64,000 bases of DNA from Zopfochytrium polystomum. Its lineage: Eukaryota > Chytridiomycota > Chytridiomycetes > Chytridiales > Chytridiaceae. The position numbers and the translations under genes were made by a program. Shown piece by piece: positions 33,596-43,800 of the stretch (position 1 is its first letter; each line of letters starts with the position of its first letter). The DNA lies in contig JAIVFJ010000117.1 of assembly GCA_025765615.1 (NCBI GenBank), forward strand, positions 62,001-126,000. Direction: 5' to 3'. The notes below the pieces were generated by a model. The model had not been told where the DNA came from, ran no database searches, and worked only from the letters and a program-made list of their open reading frames with translations.

Positions 33596-35786
33596 TGTGA
33601 GGACGACAGGCTGTCGAGCCTGTGACCTCAAATAAATTAAGTGTATACCCACTTTTTAACTGGTAATTGTGAGGATTACCACCCCGTCTCGACCTGCGTT
33701 TTGCTGGCAAAACGTGACTAGGCTTGGATTCCTACTCTCTTATTATTTATTGGGTTTCCATACGGCCTCCGACTGGCTCTGTATGTCTGCCTCTGAGCTC
33801 TACTATTATTACTTATTATTGGCGATGTTGCAGACAGAAAGACTCAGTCTTGATCCTAATTGCTGATACAAGGCTCCCTTGCTCAGTGGTTAGAGCGCTC
33901 CCTTCAATTGGGAAGGTGCCAAGTTCGAGACATGCTAGTTGACAGACTGGGCAGAAATGCAAAGTCCTACTATGCCTGGCCAATGGCCCCTCACTTTTGG
34001 AAATGACTTAGGACTGAAACACTTCTGTGGGAGAAGTGCTAAGCCCAGATGGACAGAGTTAACAAGATGATGGCAGAGCTAACAAGCCCTACCACCTGCT
34101 ACCATGATGTAATGCCTCATAAAAAGGGTATGAGATCACAGGGTTTTTCTTTATCTTTTCATTGGTGATTTTTACTTATTTTTCCAATTAGTAATTTATC
34201 CTGTTTTTCCGGTTTTCCTGTTTTCTCTTTTATTTATTCCTTGTTGTCTCTGTCTGTGTCTTTTCTTTCTTGTGTGGCTGAGAGTGACTGTCTCCCTCTT
34301 TGCACCAACCAGCTCTCTCCATCTCCTCCATCTTTCTTGGCAGCTGATGCCAAGAAATGCCCCATGATTCTCTGAGCTGTCTTCCTTGTTTGATGGCTCA
34401 GCCCCATTGTTTGGTGACTCACTCCTCCTCTCTCTTCTTTGCTGTTTTATTTACTGTTTTGTTCTTTTGTATATGTTTTCCCCTCTTTTCCCTTCCTTCT
34501 TCCTTCACCCTGCTGATTCCAACCCTTTCCTATTTAAGCAGCTGCCCCCCATCTTGTTGACTGTGAGAACCTGTGCCTGAAGTCCCTTGCCTGCCCTTTT
34601 CTTCCTGACTGTATGTAGAGCTGGGGGTGGCAGTCCCCTGGTGTGTGACAGGAGGTTGAAGTCCTCTTGGCCATGATGGCAGTGTACTGGGTTCAAGCCC
34701 CAGTGCACCTCACCAATTCTGCATGCTGCTTAGGTTGGACTGGGTAGGAGCCACTTGGTGATGGAAGGATGGAGGGTAAATCTGTGGTGGTGCCTCTAGG
34801 TTCCTGTCAATACATCTAGTCAAATCCAGGTCTCTCAAGGGGATATGAATGAGCTGTCTGGTCAGGTACTGCTGCAGGAACGGTCTCTCAGGTATGCCCC
34901 CTCCTCCCTGGTTGTTGGCTCCTGTGGCCTCTGGTGGGCCTGGTCTTCACTGGGTTCAGACCCTCTTTCTCTCAGATTAATGCCTGTGATGTCATGGTGC
35001 CACATTTGGGTGAGGGAGTGGGTGTTAACCTTCCTTGCTTCTAAGATAGGGAATTCCTCTGGCTTGGTGAAGCAGATGTCTGTGTCCTAGTAGGATGAAG
35101 TAAGAAGAGTCCCACTGTCTCCCACCCCTGTGTGCCCCCTCCTTGGATTGAGTTGGAACTTCTCTTTGGAGTGAGACAAGTTGTGCCTGGTTCTGTTAAG
35201 TGGAAAACAGTTCTGATTTAATTCAACAGACACCTCTGCACACTAACTGTTCCTTGTGTTTGCCCTCTGTGTCCAACCCCCTCCAACTTAGGGCTTGTCT
35301 TTGACAGAGAGGGAGCCTTGCTCCATGGTGGTGGCTCCAACAGACTGGGGTCTGGCCACTTTCCTCCCCACTCTCTTGTCTTCTTCAGTTGGATTGGAGT
35401 GCTGCACTTAGTGCCGCTCCCTGGAGCTTGCTACATCTTGCACCTCCAGCATTGTTACCGGATTTCCCGGTCCCCTTTGGCTTTGGCTTTTGCCTCCCAT
35501 TGGGCCAACTCTGTGTCATGGACCAGAGAACCCTGCACATTCTTTGCTAGTGTGCCACCTTTTCACAGTTGCCTTTGGTCTGAGTGTGAGAGTCTTCTCT
35601 TTGTGTGTAATAAGAGAGTTTCTTTGTGTTTCTTGGGCTTCTTAAGACTCCAAATACATTGTCCTGTCTAGTGACCCCTAGACATCTCCTTTTTGCCCTT
35701 TTTCACTCTTCAGGATTGGTATTTAGGCCATTGCTCTATTTGCCACCCATAGCCCAGGGTGAGGATTTAGAGAGCACAGTCTCACA
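33596..35786 (+). repeat. 5' LTR of element 1 (2,191 bp)
   Basis: Borders are set by TGTGAG...CTCACA and by the start of the second copy at 49703 directly after a purine-rich tract. A 7-bp stem hairpin (ACAGGCT/AGCCTGT) lies about 10 bp inside the 5' end. TATA-like sequences are CATAAAAAGGG near 34124 and TATTTAAG near 34539. A tRNA-like segment is listed separately, and a T-arm-like CTGGGTTCAAGCCCCAG lies near 34688-34704. Short open frames of 62-117 codons have no recognisable product. Confidence 0.9.
33872..33934 (+). other. tRNA-like sequence inside the LTR
   Basis: A perfect D arm (GCTC-AGTGGTTA-GAGC) and a near-perfect anticodon arm (CTCCC-TTCAATT-GGGAA, apparent anticodon CAA) follow a 7-nt segment GGCTCCC. 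The T arm is degenerate (AAGTTCGAGAC) and no matching 3' acceptor strand is present. It is tRNA-derived rather than a functional tRNA. The same sequence recurs at 49979-50041. Confidence 0.6.
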
Positions 35787-35810
35787 GGGGGGGGCTTCCT
35801 AACTTTATTG
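35787..35810 (+). promoter_or_regulatory. LTR/leader junction, putative primer-binding region (G8)
   Basis: Immediately after the LTR terminal CTCACA comes G8 then CTTCC, not the TGG expected of a site pairing with a tRNA 3' CCA end. The same 22-nt block (AG TCTCACA G8 CTTCC) occurs at the equivalent place of element 2 (58039-58060), so it is conserved between the two families. The priming mechanism is therefore unclear; internal tRNA priming or self-priming are possibilities. Confidence 0.5.
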
Positions 35811-36077
35811 AGAGAAGAGAGACACTCAATAAAGTGGGTGTCTCATTTTCTTTTCTGATAAAGACAGTAGACACAGTGTTGTGTGGCACTTCTTCAAAGC
35901 CTTTGTGTCCCAGTGGCTTTGAAAACTCTTTGGATGGAAGACACCCTCGGTTCAATTCCCTCCAGCAGAAAAGAACTTGTGTTTTTCACACATGCTCAAA
36001 GGACTTGTGTTTTTCACACAGATCAATAAAGGTTTGAATTCCGGACCTCCGAGTTCCGAACTTCGGAACATTAAGGA

Positions 36078-36153
36078 AAGCTAGTGCAGTTGGTTATGCA
36101 CATGACCAATTCATCCGAGCATGGTGGGTTCGATTCCCTTCCACGCTCCACCA
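36078..36153 (+). other. tRNA-like sequence upstream of ORF1
   Basis: A clean D arm (GTGC-AGTTGGTTAT-GCAC) and a consensus B box (GGGTTCGATTCCC) are present and the segment ends CTCCACCA, but the anticodon and acceptor stems do not pair well. It lies just ahead of the ORF1 TATA box. It is a tRNA-derived relic or pol III-like module rather than a functional tRNA gene. The second copy lies at 52185-52260. Confidence 0.45.
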
Positions 36154-36160
36154 GTCTCTC

Positions 36161-36170
36161 TATAAAAAGG
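36161..36170 (+). promoter_or_regulatory. TATA box ahead of ORF1
   Basis: TATAAAAAGG lies 58 nt upstream of the ORF1 ATG, downstream of the LTR. It suggests ORF1 can be transcribed from its own promoter. The duplicate is at 52268-52277. Confidence 0.55.
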
Positions 36171-36218
36171 GGGATCATTTTGTTCTTTTGTCACAAAAAG
36201 TTTGTGACCTTGAACGAC

Positions 36219-37688
36219 ATGGCCTCGCGTGACACCAACCCCAACAACAACGGTGCTGGCCCTTTGCGCCAGCAGCGATCAACCTCCGCTCCACCAGATC
36301 GCGAGCTCTATCGAACGCCTCCTCGTTGTGAGGGCCTCGACCCTGATCGCCCAGCAGTCTTCCCTTCTGGTCGCACACGTAATCGCCGCATGCGCGGAAC
36401 TGGAGGACGTGGCAATGCCTCACTCAACTGGTATGTAGATCAACGACATCCATCATAATGATGGTTGACCTACGTTGCATCCAGGCGCCCAGATCACCCA
36501 GATCGTCCACCCAATTCGGAAGGAAACTCCGACAACCGCCAGATCGCACCCGGCCCCTCATGGAGTTTCGAGCAATACCGCTGCGATACTGGTCCAGCTG
36601 GATCGCGATCTATGACATCCGACGAGTCAGTCGAACAGATCAACTATGAAGATCTGATCCACCACGAAGATCAACGACGTATTAATGTTGAGGACGTTGA
36701 GATGCATGATGTAAACTCCGATCATGACGACCACGCTGGTCCTGCGCCACGCGACACTAATCGACAACGTAACCGTCGCCCCAAACGAGCTGTTGACACC
36801 AATCGACGACAGAACGTGCCCTCTGCGCCTGTTGACTTCTCAACAGTCCGTGGATTCAATGCTGCCATTGCCAGCATCCCGCGACAGCTATCGAGTCGAG
36901 ATTTCGCTTCTGCACGCGATGCTAACGGCCGCCGACTTGGGCGCAACCGCGTGTCAAAGCTCCAGTACCAATATAATCGGAACGCCCGACGTGCTGAGGA
37001 TATGTCCCTCCTCCTCGTCTCCTCAGCTGCAGCTGGACAAGCTGAGACTGTTGTTCGCACTCTCATGGATCGAGTATTGCCTGCACGACCTCTGCCGTCT
37101 CGCCGCTCGAAGGCCGATCCTGCTCCTAACGGTGCTGGCGCCCGCCAGCCCAAAGGAAAGGAACCAGACACACGTCAGAACAAGCACGTCACTCGTGTTG
37201 ACGCTGACACCGTTCCTGGCACTCAAGGTTCTGCTGCAGGACACCAAGGCGGTGGACCCCAACAAACTCAAGTTGCTGTTCACCAGGTTGTGGTCCCTGA
37301 GGATCCCATCCCTGCCTCACTTGTCTCTCATTTTGCGACGAACCCCACTCCAGCTTCAGCTCGCGTCATTGTGGATCAACTGCCTGAAAACGCCCGTGCG
37401 GTGTTGCGCTTTCTTCTTGGAAACAATGCAGTAACGCCTTCACCGCCCCCGTATAGCTCTGCTCCGCCACCTGCAGTGGAACACACAGACAACACCGGTG
37501 ATGCTTCTGTCGACAACGATGAGGCATGCGACACTTATTCAGTGTATGAGCCCTCGTCACCACTAGTGTTGCCCACATCTCCCACAGCTTCAGAAGCTGT
37601 ATCACCTGGTAACACTGCTCCTGTGCCCACGGACCCCACTGTCACTGTTGAGACTTCTAACAGTGACAACACCCCCAATATTTCTTGA
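36219..37688 (+). CDS. Element 1 ORF1, 471 aa, spliced, function unknown
   Basis: Exon 1 is 36219-36430 and exon 2 is 36485-37688. The 54-nt intron has a GTATGT donor, a GGTTGAC branch-like site and a CCAG acceptor, and the join is in frame (472 codons in all). The product is polar, Arg/Asn-rich at the N-terminus and Pro/Thr-rich at the C-terminus. It carries a basic, Gln/Tyr/Asn-rich block (NRVSKLQYQYNRNARRAEDM) that resembles the corresponding region of element 2 ORF1 (NQQYYSLQQRAAKYARVATE). That resemblance implies a conserved element-encoded protein, perhaps RNA-binding. No domain of known function is recognised. It precedes ORF2 by ~670 bp. Confidence 0.75.
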
Positions 37689-38356
37689 GAACTATATGTG
37701 TTATTCATTTACATATCCCCATCATTTTACTACTATGATGATTTTATGCGATTTCTTTTTGTTTCCCTTGCACCCTGTATAGTGCGAGTGTTCACAACTT
37801 TTACACGTCCTCGCAGTTCTGTGTGTCTGCACATTCCTGCAACCATTTTTGGTTTTTCATTTTATCCATATCAATATAGCCAACTTTGTCTGCTTCCTGT
37901 TTAGGAAATGTACAAACTGCTGAAAACCCGTCAGAATTACAGAACTTACCAAGTCTGGGGCGTAGAATTTCACTCTATTATCCCAGACTACATGATGTAA
38001 CGGTTTTCTGCCACTTTGCTGGATTCCGTTGTTTTTCCAGTGGTTTTCCCTGCTGAACATAGGATTTCACCCTATTACCTGGCAAGTGTCTCTCCCCGCA
38101 GGTATAGAATTTTTTCTATTACCAAGCTGGTGTCTTTCCTGCATTTGCAGAAAGCGGAGTTTGAAAGACAAAAGATCAGACAATTCTGCTTGTCTGAACC
38201 CTGTGCTATGCTGTGCCATAAGAACACGCATGCTGAGAAAATTGCGTAAAAACAACAATAAAACGCGAAAATATTGCTGTAAAAAGGAGTGATAATTTCT
38301 GCTTGCAACAAAACTTGCTCCAGAAAAAACCAACTGAACAACTTCAGCTTCCCTTC
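37689..38356 (+). other. Spacer between ORF1 and ORF2 of element 1
   Basis: AT-rich compared with the ORFs. It contains a short inverted-repeat-like block around 37940-38110 with repeated CTATTA/TTTCAC motifs. No frame of note; the ORF2 promoter may lie here but no clear TATA box is seen. Confidence 0.5.
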
Positions 38357-40349
38357 ATGGCTTCAACTACGACTGTGGCTTCGAAGACTGCGACTTCGGC
38401 CTCCCGTTCGGGTGAGGGCCCCTACCGCCCTGAGGGTATGAAGTTGTACACCAACACCGTGTAAGGTCTGACCCTTGTCCTTAGAGACAACTTCAGCTTC
38501 AGTCCCTTACACTCCGACTGGTTCTACGTCCACCCGTCCTTCCACTGTTCCTAGGCCGAAGGCTGCCCAGGGCAAAAAGAAGGTTGGTGCTCGTTCGACA
38601 CCTATCAAGGCTGCCCCTGCTTCTGTCGAGCCTTTTGGTGGCCTTTCTTCCCAGTTGGATGGCCCCTTCGCGCCTCAACGATACGACTTGCGCTTTACAA
38701 AGGAACGCATTGGCGTCTTGAGCACCCCGTTCAAGTCAACTATCACGGACTACCTCCAGACTGCATTTGATGAGGTCCCTGACCCGACTCCAATGGCAAT
38801 CTCGCCTTTGCCTGCCAAGACACCTGCCGCTGGCGCCCAGGTCCCCACTTTCGCCCGTGGCCTCGCTGGCACGTACGGCTCTGGTAACACTCAGCGTACT
38901 GCCAATCCTGTTGCTACACCTACGGACCCAAAGCCCATCGGCCACACTACCCCAGTGTTCACCAATGTCGCAAGCGAGAAGCGCTTCAAGTCGTTCTTCC
39001 CCTCTGATGAGGACGATTCCCCCTTGCGTGCCAAGAACCCTGGAGTCCGCTTTACTGTTGACAGTATCCTCTCAGCAGAAGAGACTCCTGCCGCCGCTCG
39101 TAAGGCCCCTGCTGCGCACAAGATCAACCCACGCAGCACAGATGATCGACACCCTGACACTGTGGCTTCCCATGGACCGCTGGCCAGCACACAGCCTGCT
39201 GTGGCCACCCGTTTGCTTAAGCCTGAGCAACAACCAACCAGTGCTGTTCCCCGTATGACGATACTCAAGTGTGATCCTGTTGCCCCTCGTCATCGCCTGT
39301 CGACAGACGACACCACTGCTCCTCCCCCTCTCCCTCCTAAGCAGGAGAGAACTGACGACTCTGGCTCTGATGGTGATGACGGTGAAAGTGACGACACCCG
39401 CCCACCTAACAGCCCTCCTGGTGGTGACCCGTTCGATGCAGACCCCTTTAGCGACCCCAATGGTGTCCCCTCAGTCGGATACCTCACACTGAGCATCTAC
39501 TTATTTGCATTCACCATGCATTCACCGACACCTGACGCTTTCGGACATGGATTTCTGGTTATGCTTCCACGCTTAACGGACGGAACTTTTCCAGATTGCT
39601 ATGAGGTCTCAGAGACTTCGCGCATCTACCAGCACCTCGACCACTGGTATGCAACCACCGTTCGACCTGGCTTTCTTCGACGGTCTGTCCTCTGGGCCGC
39701 CTCAATCCTTCGCCACTGTGGACGAACACCTGCAACTGCCCTTTGGATTCCTGGCAGCTTCTTTTTGCCGCGAGACGACGACCCTCGTGACGGTGTTGCG
39801 TGGCCAACAATCGTCCACCTGACACTCCGTGACAACCCTGGCTTCCGCTCTGTACCAGCGCCCTTCGCGTACTTTGCTGTTCAAGCTATTGACACCGAGT
39901 TTGACTTCATTTCTGGTCTCTTTGTTGTAGAGGACCGCGCCCTGCAGCCTGGTTCTGCTGGAGAAGACTTTCTCCAACACGCTGCCGGATTTCCGCCTCG
40001 ACCTGAGCGCCGCGATCAGTGGGTTGCGTGGGCCCTTTCAATCCTGAAAATCCCTCCCACTGCTACGACTCCTGGTTCACAGTTCCAGTTTTGTTTGCCA
40101 CCTCGACGCAAGATTATCCCTGCTCCACCGGTTAAGGATGCAGATGTGTTACCGAACCCCTCGGTTGTGGCCTCTGCCGAGCGTGCTCGCAGGTCACTGC
40201 ACTCCCCCAGCGGCTTGACAGACAGCCCCGGGAGAACCTCTGTTCTACTGTCTGGACCCAGTCACAATTTTAGTGACAATGGCCCTCGCGAACAGACCCC
40301 TGCGCCCTTGTTACGTCACTCGCGCGGCCCCTCTGAGTCAAGCTCCTGA
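38357..40349 (+). CDS. Element 1 ORF2, 639 aa, spliced, Gag N-terminal-like
   Basis: Exon 1 is 38357-38411 and exon 2 is 38485-40349; the join (GTGAGG donor, CTTAG acceptor) gives 640 codons including the stop. The first half is Pro/Thr/Ser-rich and disordered. The second half has a globular, aromatic-rich region (LTLSIYLFAFTMHS to about ALSILKIPP). After the TGA at 40347 the same frame stays open to 40694 and reads FSKEEVKTYRMANALPILKC. This resembles the segment leading into Gag in element 2 (NRNIDYRVAKDMRKHHAIPP). ORF2 therefore corresponds to the N-terminal part of the longer Gag frame of element 2. Function beyond that is unknown. Confidence 0.75.
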
Positions 40350-40500
40350 CAGTCCTACCGACGCAGAGAAACAGCCCACTCCGATACTTCAGATGAGCCT
40401 GTGCCAACAACTGGCCTTAACCCTGCCTTCAGCAAGGAAGAGGTTAAGACCTACCGTATGGCCAACGCCCTCCCTATACTTAAGTGTTATGAATCACCCT

Positions 40501-40614
40501 CTGGAAACCTCTGGAACCTTCTAGAACATTCCTTCATGGAACCTTCTGGAACCTTCTGGAACCTTCTAGAACATTCCTTCATGGAACCTTGTGGAACCTT
40601 CTGGAACCTTCTTT
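40501..40614 (+). promoter_or_regulatory. Heat-shock-element array upstream of gag-pol
   Basis: About ten GAA and ten TTC units alternate here. From 40539 to 40576 eight units are perfectly spaced (GAAnnTTC repeated with two-base gaps), which is the binding pattern of trimeric heat-shock factor. The array is built from a repeated unit of roughly 40-50 bp (CATGGAACCTTCTGGAACCT and neighbours). A TATA box lies ~110 bp downstream. Binding by Hsf1 is inference from the consensus. Confidence 0.85.
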
Positions 40615-40721
40615 GCTTTCCTGACTTGTCTTGTTGTCATTGGTATCATTGGTATCATTGTATTACTAATTGCTCTTTCTGGAACTTTCTTTAAGTCTTG
40701 ACAAGGAAGACTCTCAAAAGG

Positions 40722-40729
40722 TATAAAAG
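40722..40729 (+). promoter_or_regulatory. TATA box of the gag-pol promoter
   Basis: GGTATAAAAGGGGG is a strong TATA box 123 nt upstream of the first in-frame ATG of gag-pol (40852) and just downstream of the heat-shock elements. The duplicate is at 56829-56836. Confidence 0.8.
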
Positions 40730-40851
40730 GGGGATGGGGGACCTGTCCCATCCCTCAAGTGAATTATTGTTTCCAATACAATCATCACTCCTCTCAGTTC
40801 CTTGTCTGCCTTGCCCTGTCCTGCCATGTTCCTGACATTAAGGCAACGGAC

Positions 40852-43800
40852 ATGACAAAGGATGTGCCAGAGATCCTCAGTTTTCGCATGTCGCTCATCA
40901 ACGCTCACCGCAGTATGGTGACAGACAGTGTTGATGACCGTGGCCCCGTTTACCTGGACGACAGTTCCTTCTTTGTTGGACTCCTCTCCATCAAGAATTT
41001 TGAGACTCTGAGTGGACGCAATTTCTTCCACTCCCTCAAATCACTGCAAAAATTGCGATGGACCTCGTTCTTGAAACAATTTGACTCACACTTCCTTGGT
41101 CCCACCGCTGACGAAAAAATTCGCAACACCTGGATCAATTATCGCTGGCCCAATGCCGCTGTTGATTCCCCAGTTGTGGCACTCAACCAACTCAGTCTGT
41201 TGAATGAGCACCTCAAGGAGCCCTATGATGAGACTCGACTGAAAGAATACCTGATTCATTCCTGCCGTGATGAACTTTTACACTACCAAACGGTGGCCGA
41301 ACCCTTCTTCACAGCTGAAGGTGGTGTGCGGAAGTTCCACGACCTAGACATTACCCCTCTCCAAGTTGCAGAGCGGATGTCATTACTTCAGGCCACCTAC
41401 AATCGCCGCTCAGGTACTGTTCGACTTGACGAAAATCCTGATCGCCGTGACAGTCGTGACAGTCATGACCATCACAACTCTCGTGGATTATCACCTCGAC
41501 GCTCTTACATTGGTGAAGACTTCAGTCAGAGCTTCTTCCAGCAGCCCTCTGGCTCCTCTCGCCGCTCTGATGACCGTCGTTCAGACTCTCATCGTGATGA
41601 CCGTCGTCCCAACCGACGAGATGAACGCCGTCCTGATGAACCTACGCATGCCCGTTCTTCTTCACGCGATCGAGCCTCGATGCCCTGCCACCGCTGCAAG
41701 CAAACTGGCCACCTCCGCGACGACTGCCCGTATGCTGCAGAGATCGACGCCCTCATTGCTAAGAAGTATGACCCTTCTTTGCCCACTTCTTTTACTGATC
41801 AACCTCCAGACTCCACGCCAGTGCCTCTGTTGTTTGATTTCAAGAAGTCCAGTCCCAACCTTCACGTTTATGGTTTGAATTGGGGATTCTTCAATGCGTT
41901 GAATTCCCTTTTTGCTGAATTGGGCGCTCAACACATTTCCCGTATCGGTAGTGATGCATTTTTTACTCATTTGAAAGAATATGAGAAAAATAAAGTGGTC
42001 TTTGACCAAATATTTTGCTCAACTTTTGAACATACCTCTCATTTTGTTTGGGTATGTAAGGAAGTCAACCCACTTTATGTCAAGACGCTCCAATTAACTG
42101 CGCCACATGTTGACTTGACACTCATTCTCCCCCGTCAAGTTGAGATCCCACCTGACTTAGTACGCGATCCTACACTTGGTTTTGCCATTGCTAAAGTCTT
42201 TCCTGACCGCTTACAAAATGAGCCAACATGGATTGCTTATCACGTTCCTACCGAGTCCCACCTGACTCTTCAAAACAACTTGCCATACCTGTTTTTTCCA
42301 TCTCCTGATGGCTCTGAATGGGATTGCTGTGCTTACGCAGTTGTTAAGCCGCTCTCTAAGGAGCTCTGTGCATTTGTGAGTAGTAAATCTGAGTACAAGC
42401 GTGTTCACGGCCATGTCATTTGTGTACGCTCTGTTACTCCACCTTTACCTCACATTACGCCTACAGTTGCCCGTACGTTGCGGATGCAACAACTGGCTCG
42501 CCCTTCCCCTTTCAAAGTTCACCTGGCACCCACACCACCTCCAAAAGAGCTGGTTTCCCCCACCACAAGTGGTGCCTTCTCTGACGCTGATGAACCTGCT
42601 TCTCCTGTTCCTGATACTTTGGAGAGCTCCTCTCAAAGTACCCCCTCCCTTTTTGACCCCCCGGGAGGCTCTGCCGCGTCTGCGACAGAACCGAACAGCA
42701 GAGTTGAAGAAGAAGAAGATGACACTCCACCACCGCTTGAAGAACTTAGCGACACTGATGACGAAGAAGATGACACTGTCATTGGAAAATCTCCCTCACA
42801 ACATAAGGAGAAAGCACCTGTCATCAACACTGAGACAGAAAATAGGGACAACACACCAGTTATCCAAACACCTCTAGAAGAAATCATAGAGAACAAGGAT
42901 AACAAGTCTGTTACCAAAAACGAATCGGAAGGTAAAACACCTCCGAAAATAAGAAAACAAGTGCGTTTTAGTGATGAAATAAGGTTTTATGATGAAACCA
43001 TGTACCCTGAGTCTTATGTCGCTTTTGACGAAAACATTCCAACCATTGCCCGTGCTGCTATGTGGGTGCACGGCAAGATTATCCCCGAATGTCTTATCGA
43101 CTCTGGCTCTAGTCACAATGTTGTGACTACCTCTTTTCTGAGTTCTTTACCAAAACCACCTGCCATCCACCCTCCTTCTCGCCCTGTGATGAACAGAGGG
43201 ATTGGAGGACATGTGCCAATTATCGGATATGCTTATCTGAAAGTCAATTTTGGACAATCTGGTGCCTGTGGAAAATGGCTCCGTTTTTCAGTAATGCAGC
43301 AGTGTCCCAAACCTGTCATTATTGGAACTCCAACAATGCATGCCTTTAGCGCCATAATCTCCTTCAAACACGAGGCAATTATGTGGGAAGCCACTACGCC
43401 ACGCGGAGAAGATTGTTGGTTTAAAACCCTGCTACTGTATTACCTGCGTAGCACTGAATCTATGCAGGCTGAAGCAGTACCAAGCGACATTATTGACCTA
43501 GTTGTTGCAGAAAAGACTGTTCTTGACCCTAGATGCGGTCATGCTGTGAAAGTACACCTCCAGCAACCTCTCCAATTCAAAGAATCAACTGTGCACGCTG
43601 TACCAGTTGGCTCACTGATGGAGAGCCAAATACATTTCCCTGGTTCTATATTTACAGCTGCCGATCTCCATAATGAGGATGGCAGTCCTAAGATCTTTAA
43701 GGTCCAGTTATTAAATCTGCGCGACAAACCAGTGTCTCTAAAGAAAGGAACTTGTGTCGCCCATTTCCTTGATGTACCGCCTGATCCAGGATCTTACATC

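Larger units (their letters stand above)
35795..36218 (+). other. Leader between LTR and ORF1 with tRNA-like segments
   Basis: Contains two B-box-like motifs. GGTTCAATTCC near 35949 follows an imperfect tRNA-like region. GGGTTCGATTCCC near 36126-36138 lies in the better tRNA-like segment listed separately. AATAAA-type sequences occur at 35827 and 36024. No long frame is present. Confidence 0.5.

Noticed and set aside
33872..33934. Functional tRNA gene in the LTR
   Set aside because: T arm and acceptor stem do not pair, so it is recorded as tRNA-like only.
33596..41375. A single 7.8-kb LTR
   Set aside because: It would contain ORF1, ORF2 and the start of gag-pol and would not end in CA. The TGTGAG...CTCACA borders and polypurine tract define a 2,191-bp LTR instead.
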